Source: Natrialbaceae archaeon Tc-Br11_E2g1 (GTDB lineage: Archaea > Halobacteriota > Halobacteria > Halobacteriales > Natrialbaceae). Taken from it: a stretch of 15,754 nucleotides of DNA. The position numbers and the translations under genes were made by a program. Under the pieces are notes generated by a model, which searched no databases, had not been told where the DNA came from, and saw only the letters and a list, made by a program, of their open reading frames with translations. Shown in pieces: positions 14,154-15,754 of this stretch; the stretch's first letter is position 1; each line of letters starts with the position of its first letter. The stretch is taken from assembly GCA_001564255.1 (NCBI GenBank), contig LKNC01000026.1:1-15754 (forward strand), read 5' to 3'.

Positions 14154-15254
14154 ATGAACTACGAGACGCCGCTTTTCTTTCAGGTGATGCAGTACGCCGT
14201 GCGGGCAGAGCGGGACGTGATCGACATGGTCAGTGGCAACCCCGACTGGGAGCCCCCGGCGGCGCTGCGCGAGGCCCTCCACGAGTACGCCGACCTCGAG
14301 TCCGACCGGTTCCAGTACCCACCGAGTGAGGGACTGCGGGAGCTACGCGAGGGGATCGCCGCCCGCCGTGGGGTCGACGAGGGGCAGGTCGTCGTGACGA
14401 ACGGCGCAGGCGAGGCGAACTACCTGGCGATGGCCCGCGCACTCGAGCGCGAGTCGGGGTCGGAAGTACTCCTGACCGACCCCGTCTACCCATACTACCC
14501 CGGAAAGACGTCGATGCTCGGGGGCTCCCAGCGGTTCGTCCCCGTCGGCGAAGACGGGCAACTCGAGCCCGAAGCCGTCCGGGCGGCCACAAGCGAGGAG
14601 ACGGCGGCGATCGTCGTCAACACGCCCAACAACCCGACTGGGGCGGTCTACCCCGCCGAAACCATGCGGGAACTCGGGGAGATCGCCGAAGCCTACGACG
14701 CGATACTCGTAAGCGACGAGGTCTACGACCACTACGACCTCTCGGGGGAGTTCTCGAGTGCCCTCGAGGTCGATTCCGGGAATCGGATCGTCACCAACGC
14801 CTTCTCGAAGTCACTCGCGATCACGGGTTTTCGGGTCGGATATGCGATCTTCCCCGAAGAACTCGTGGCGGACGCAAAGAGCCGCCACATGCTGGTAAAC
14901 GTCGCCGGGAGCCGCCCGGCCCAGTACGCCGTCTCGAGGGCTTTACACGAGACTGGCCCGGAATACTACGAGACGAACCGCGAGTTGCTCCGGGAACGCG
15001 TCGACACGTTCACCGCCGCCCTCGAGGACGCCGGTGCGGAGTACACCCGCCCCGACGGGGCTTTCTACGTCATGGCTCGCTTCGAGGACTTCCCGGGCAC
15101 CCTCGAGAACACAGAACGGCTGATCGACGGGGCCGGCGTCGCCGGGATGCCCGGGGAGGCGTTTGGCTCCGCCCGCGAGGAGTGGCTGCGCTTTGCGCTC
15201 GTGACCCCGCGCCTCGAGGAGGCGGCCGACCGTCTGGTGGCGTACTTCGGGTAG
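14154..15254 (+). CDS. Class I/II PLP-dependent aminotransferase
   Basis: A fold-type I aminotransferase of 366 residues. Seen in order: substrate-loop MVSGNPDWEPP (25-35), FQYPPSEGLRELREGIA (53-69), the cofactor-stacking GAGEANY (84-90), VYPYYP, Asn160 in VVNTPNNPTGAVY, Asp188 in LVSDEVYDHY, the Schiff-base Lys219 in NAFSKSLAITGFRVGY with the phosphate-binding Arg227, and the C-terminal LRFALVTP carrying the carboxylate-binding Arg. This matches the aspartate/aromatic aminotransferase group widespread in archaea; the amino acid used cannot be set from the sequence. The ATG at 14154 matches the family's short N-terminus. It lies 70 bp behind the amidohydrolase gene and may be co-transcribed, although no shared pathway is evident. 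Confidence 0.92.
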   Translation: MNYETPLFFQVMQYAVRAERDVIDMVSGNPDWEPPAALREALHEYADLESDRFQYPPSEGLRELREGIAARRGVDEGQVVVTNGAGEANYLAMARALERESGSEVLLTDPVYPYYPGKTSMLGGSQRFVPVGEDGQLEPEAVRAATSEETAAIVVNTPNNPTGAVYPAETMRELGEIAEAYDAILVSDEVYDHYDLSGEFSSALEVDSGNRIVTNAFSKSLAITGFRVGYAIFPEELVADAKSRHMLVNVAGSRPAQYAVSRALHETGPEYYETNRELLRERVDTFTAALEDAGAEYTRPDGAFYVMARFEDFPGTLENTERLIDGAGVAGMPGEAFGSAREEWLRFALVTPRLEEAADRLVAYFG

Positions 15255-15281
15255 GCGGCGTTGCCGGCGACCGACGTCGAA

Positions 15282-15289
15282 AGATTTAG
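15282..15289 (+). promoter_or_regulatory. TATA box of the Sec61beta gene
   Basis: AGATTTAG about 30 bp upstream of the ATG at 15315 predicts a leaderless transcript. Confidence 0.4.
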
Positions 15290-15314
15290 TGTGGGGCAGG
15301 CCCCGCTATCGGGT

Positions 15315-15476
15315 ATGGACAGAGGACAGAACACCGGCGGGCTGATGTCCAGTGCCGGGCTCGTCCGGTACTTCGACTCGGAAGACTCACGCGCGATCAA
15401 GATGGACCCGAAGACGGTCATCGCCTTCGGCGCACTGTTGGGCGTGCTCGTGCAGGTTCTGACGTTCGTCGCGTAG
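15315..15476 (+). CDS. secG: Preprotein translocase subunit Sec61beta (SecG)
   Basis: This 53-residue protein is the small subunit of the archaeal SecYEG translocon, which carries proteins across or into the cytoplasmic membrane. The N-terminal half is cytosolic and shows the archaeal signature GGLMSSAGLVRYFDSED (8-24), followed by AIKMDPKTVIAF (27-38) and one C-terminal membrane helix (GALLGVLVQVLTFVA, 39-53). Length and order are exactly as in haloarchaeal Sec61beta. It has its own TATA box and is followed 106 bp later by pdxT. Confidence 0.95.
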   Translation: MDRGQNTGGLMSSAGLVRYFDSEDSRAIKMDPKTVIAFGALLGVLVQVLTFVA

Positions 15477-15548
15477 ACGACCCACCTTCTCCCGAAAGCG
15501 ACCCGGGGAGCTGTCGGTGTGGACGGCGGCAAACACCGCAGCCGACGT

Positions 15549-15557
15549 GTTCTTTTT
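15549..15557 (+). promoter_or_regulatory. pdxT promoter
   Basis: GTTCTTTTTGA lies about 30 bp before the ATG at 15583, the usual distance for a leaderless haloarchaeal gene. Confidence 0.35.
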
Positions 15558-15582
15558 GACAGCTACCCACCTAGGGCCGCCG

Positions 15583-15754
15583 ATGTCACTCGTCGCCGGC
15601 GTCGTCGCCGTCCAGGGAAACGTCACCGAACACGCACGGGCTATCGAACGCACAGCCGAGGCGGCAGGTCAGTCCGTCGAGGTCAGGGAGATACGTGAGT
15701 CCGGGATCGTCCCCGACTGTGATCTACTCGCGCTCCCCGGCGGCGAGTCGACGA
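15583..15754 (+). CDS. pdxT: Pyridoxal 5'-phosphate synthase glutaminase subunit, N-terminal part
   Basis: Only the first 57 codons are inside the window. PdxT removes ammonia from glutamine and hands it to PdxS, which builds PLP. The visible part has VAGVVAVQGNVTEHARAIE (4-22), the typical GxxxxQGxxxEH start of PdxT, and ends in LLALPGGEST, the oxyanion-loop segment that precedes the catalytic cysteine nucleophile (outside the window). The ATG at 15583 fits family N-termini. PLP made by this pathway serves enzymes such as TrpB and the aminotransferase encoded here, though clustering may be incidental. Confidence 0.94.
   Translation, partial: MSLVAGVVAVQGNVTEHARAIERTAEAAGQSVEVREIRESGIVPDCDLLALPGGEST

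Overview
The window is chromosomal DNA from an extremely halophilic archaeon (Halobacteria). Four things point there: strongly G+C-ending codons, very acidic proteins, TATA-box promoters lying so close to start codons that most mRNAs would be leaderless, and haloarchaea-only families (DUF7344 and DUF7343-like regulators, a small DUF7563-type zinc ribbon, the archaeal Sec61beta). The hexamer CTCGAG is very frequent, which suggests Natrialbaceae or a relative; that last step is inference.

Region 1 (1-4271) is metabolic. The 3' end of a purine-nucleoside-permease (NUP) family gene runs rightward. Facing it is a tight leftward operon, trpC-trpB-trpA plus the archaeal shikimate-entry enzyme ADH synthase, so early aromatic synthesis and the last steps of tryptophan synthesis are co-transcribed. 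The trpC promoter carries two TGTACA palindromes, one on the TATA box and one at the predicted transcription start. TGTACA is the TRP-box consensus of the methanogen repressor TrpY.

Region 2 (4366-6300) holds a divergent MGMT/ATL-like gene lacking the acceptor cysteine, followed by a 1,425-bp IS200/IS605-type element. The element carries an apparently intact tnpB and no tnpA. Its ends can be placed to the base by a TTAC target and a TCAA right end. It sits exactly in the stop codon of the MGMT-like gene and regenerates both a synonymous Leu codon and a stop codon.

Region 3 (6300-11560) is accessory-like: small regulators (PadR, two winged-helix proteins with or without membrane anchors, a DUF7344 membrane regulator), a zinc-ribbon miniprotein with a possible leaderless upstream ORF, a secreted acidic protein made of six repeated beta-like modules, a 4-TM protein, and a coding-like remnant without a start. 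The intergenic gaps contain several inverted repeats, the largest being an 83-bp triply nested palindrome near 10,010.

Region 4 (11613-15754) is again housekeeping-like: a GalE-type epimerase on the minus strand, then rightward a dihydroorotase/allantoinase-type amidohydrolase, a class I PLP aminotransferase, Sec61beta (SecG) and the start of pdxT. No tRNA, rRNA, CRISPR array or replication origin was recognised.
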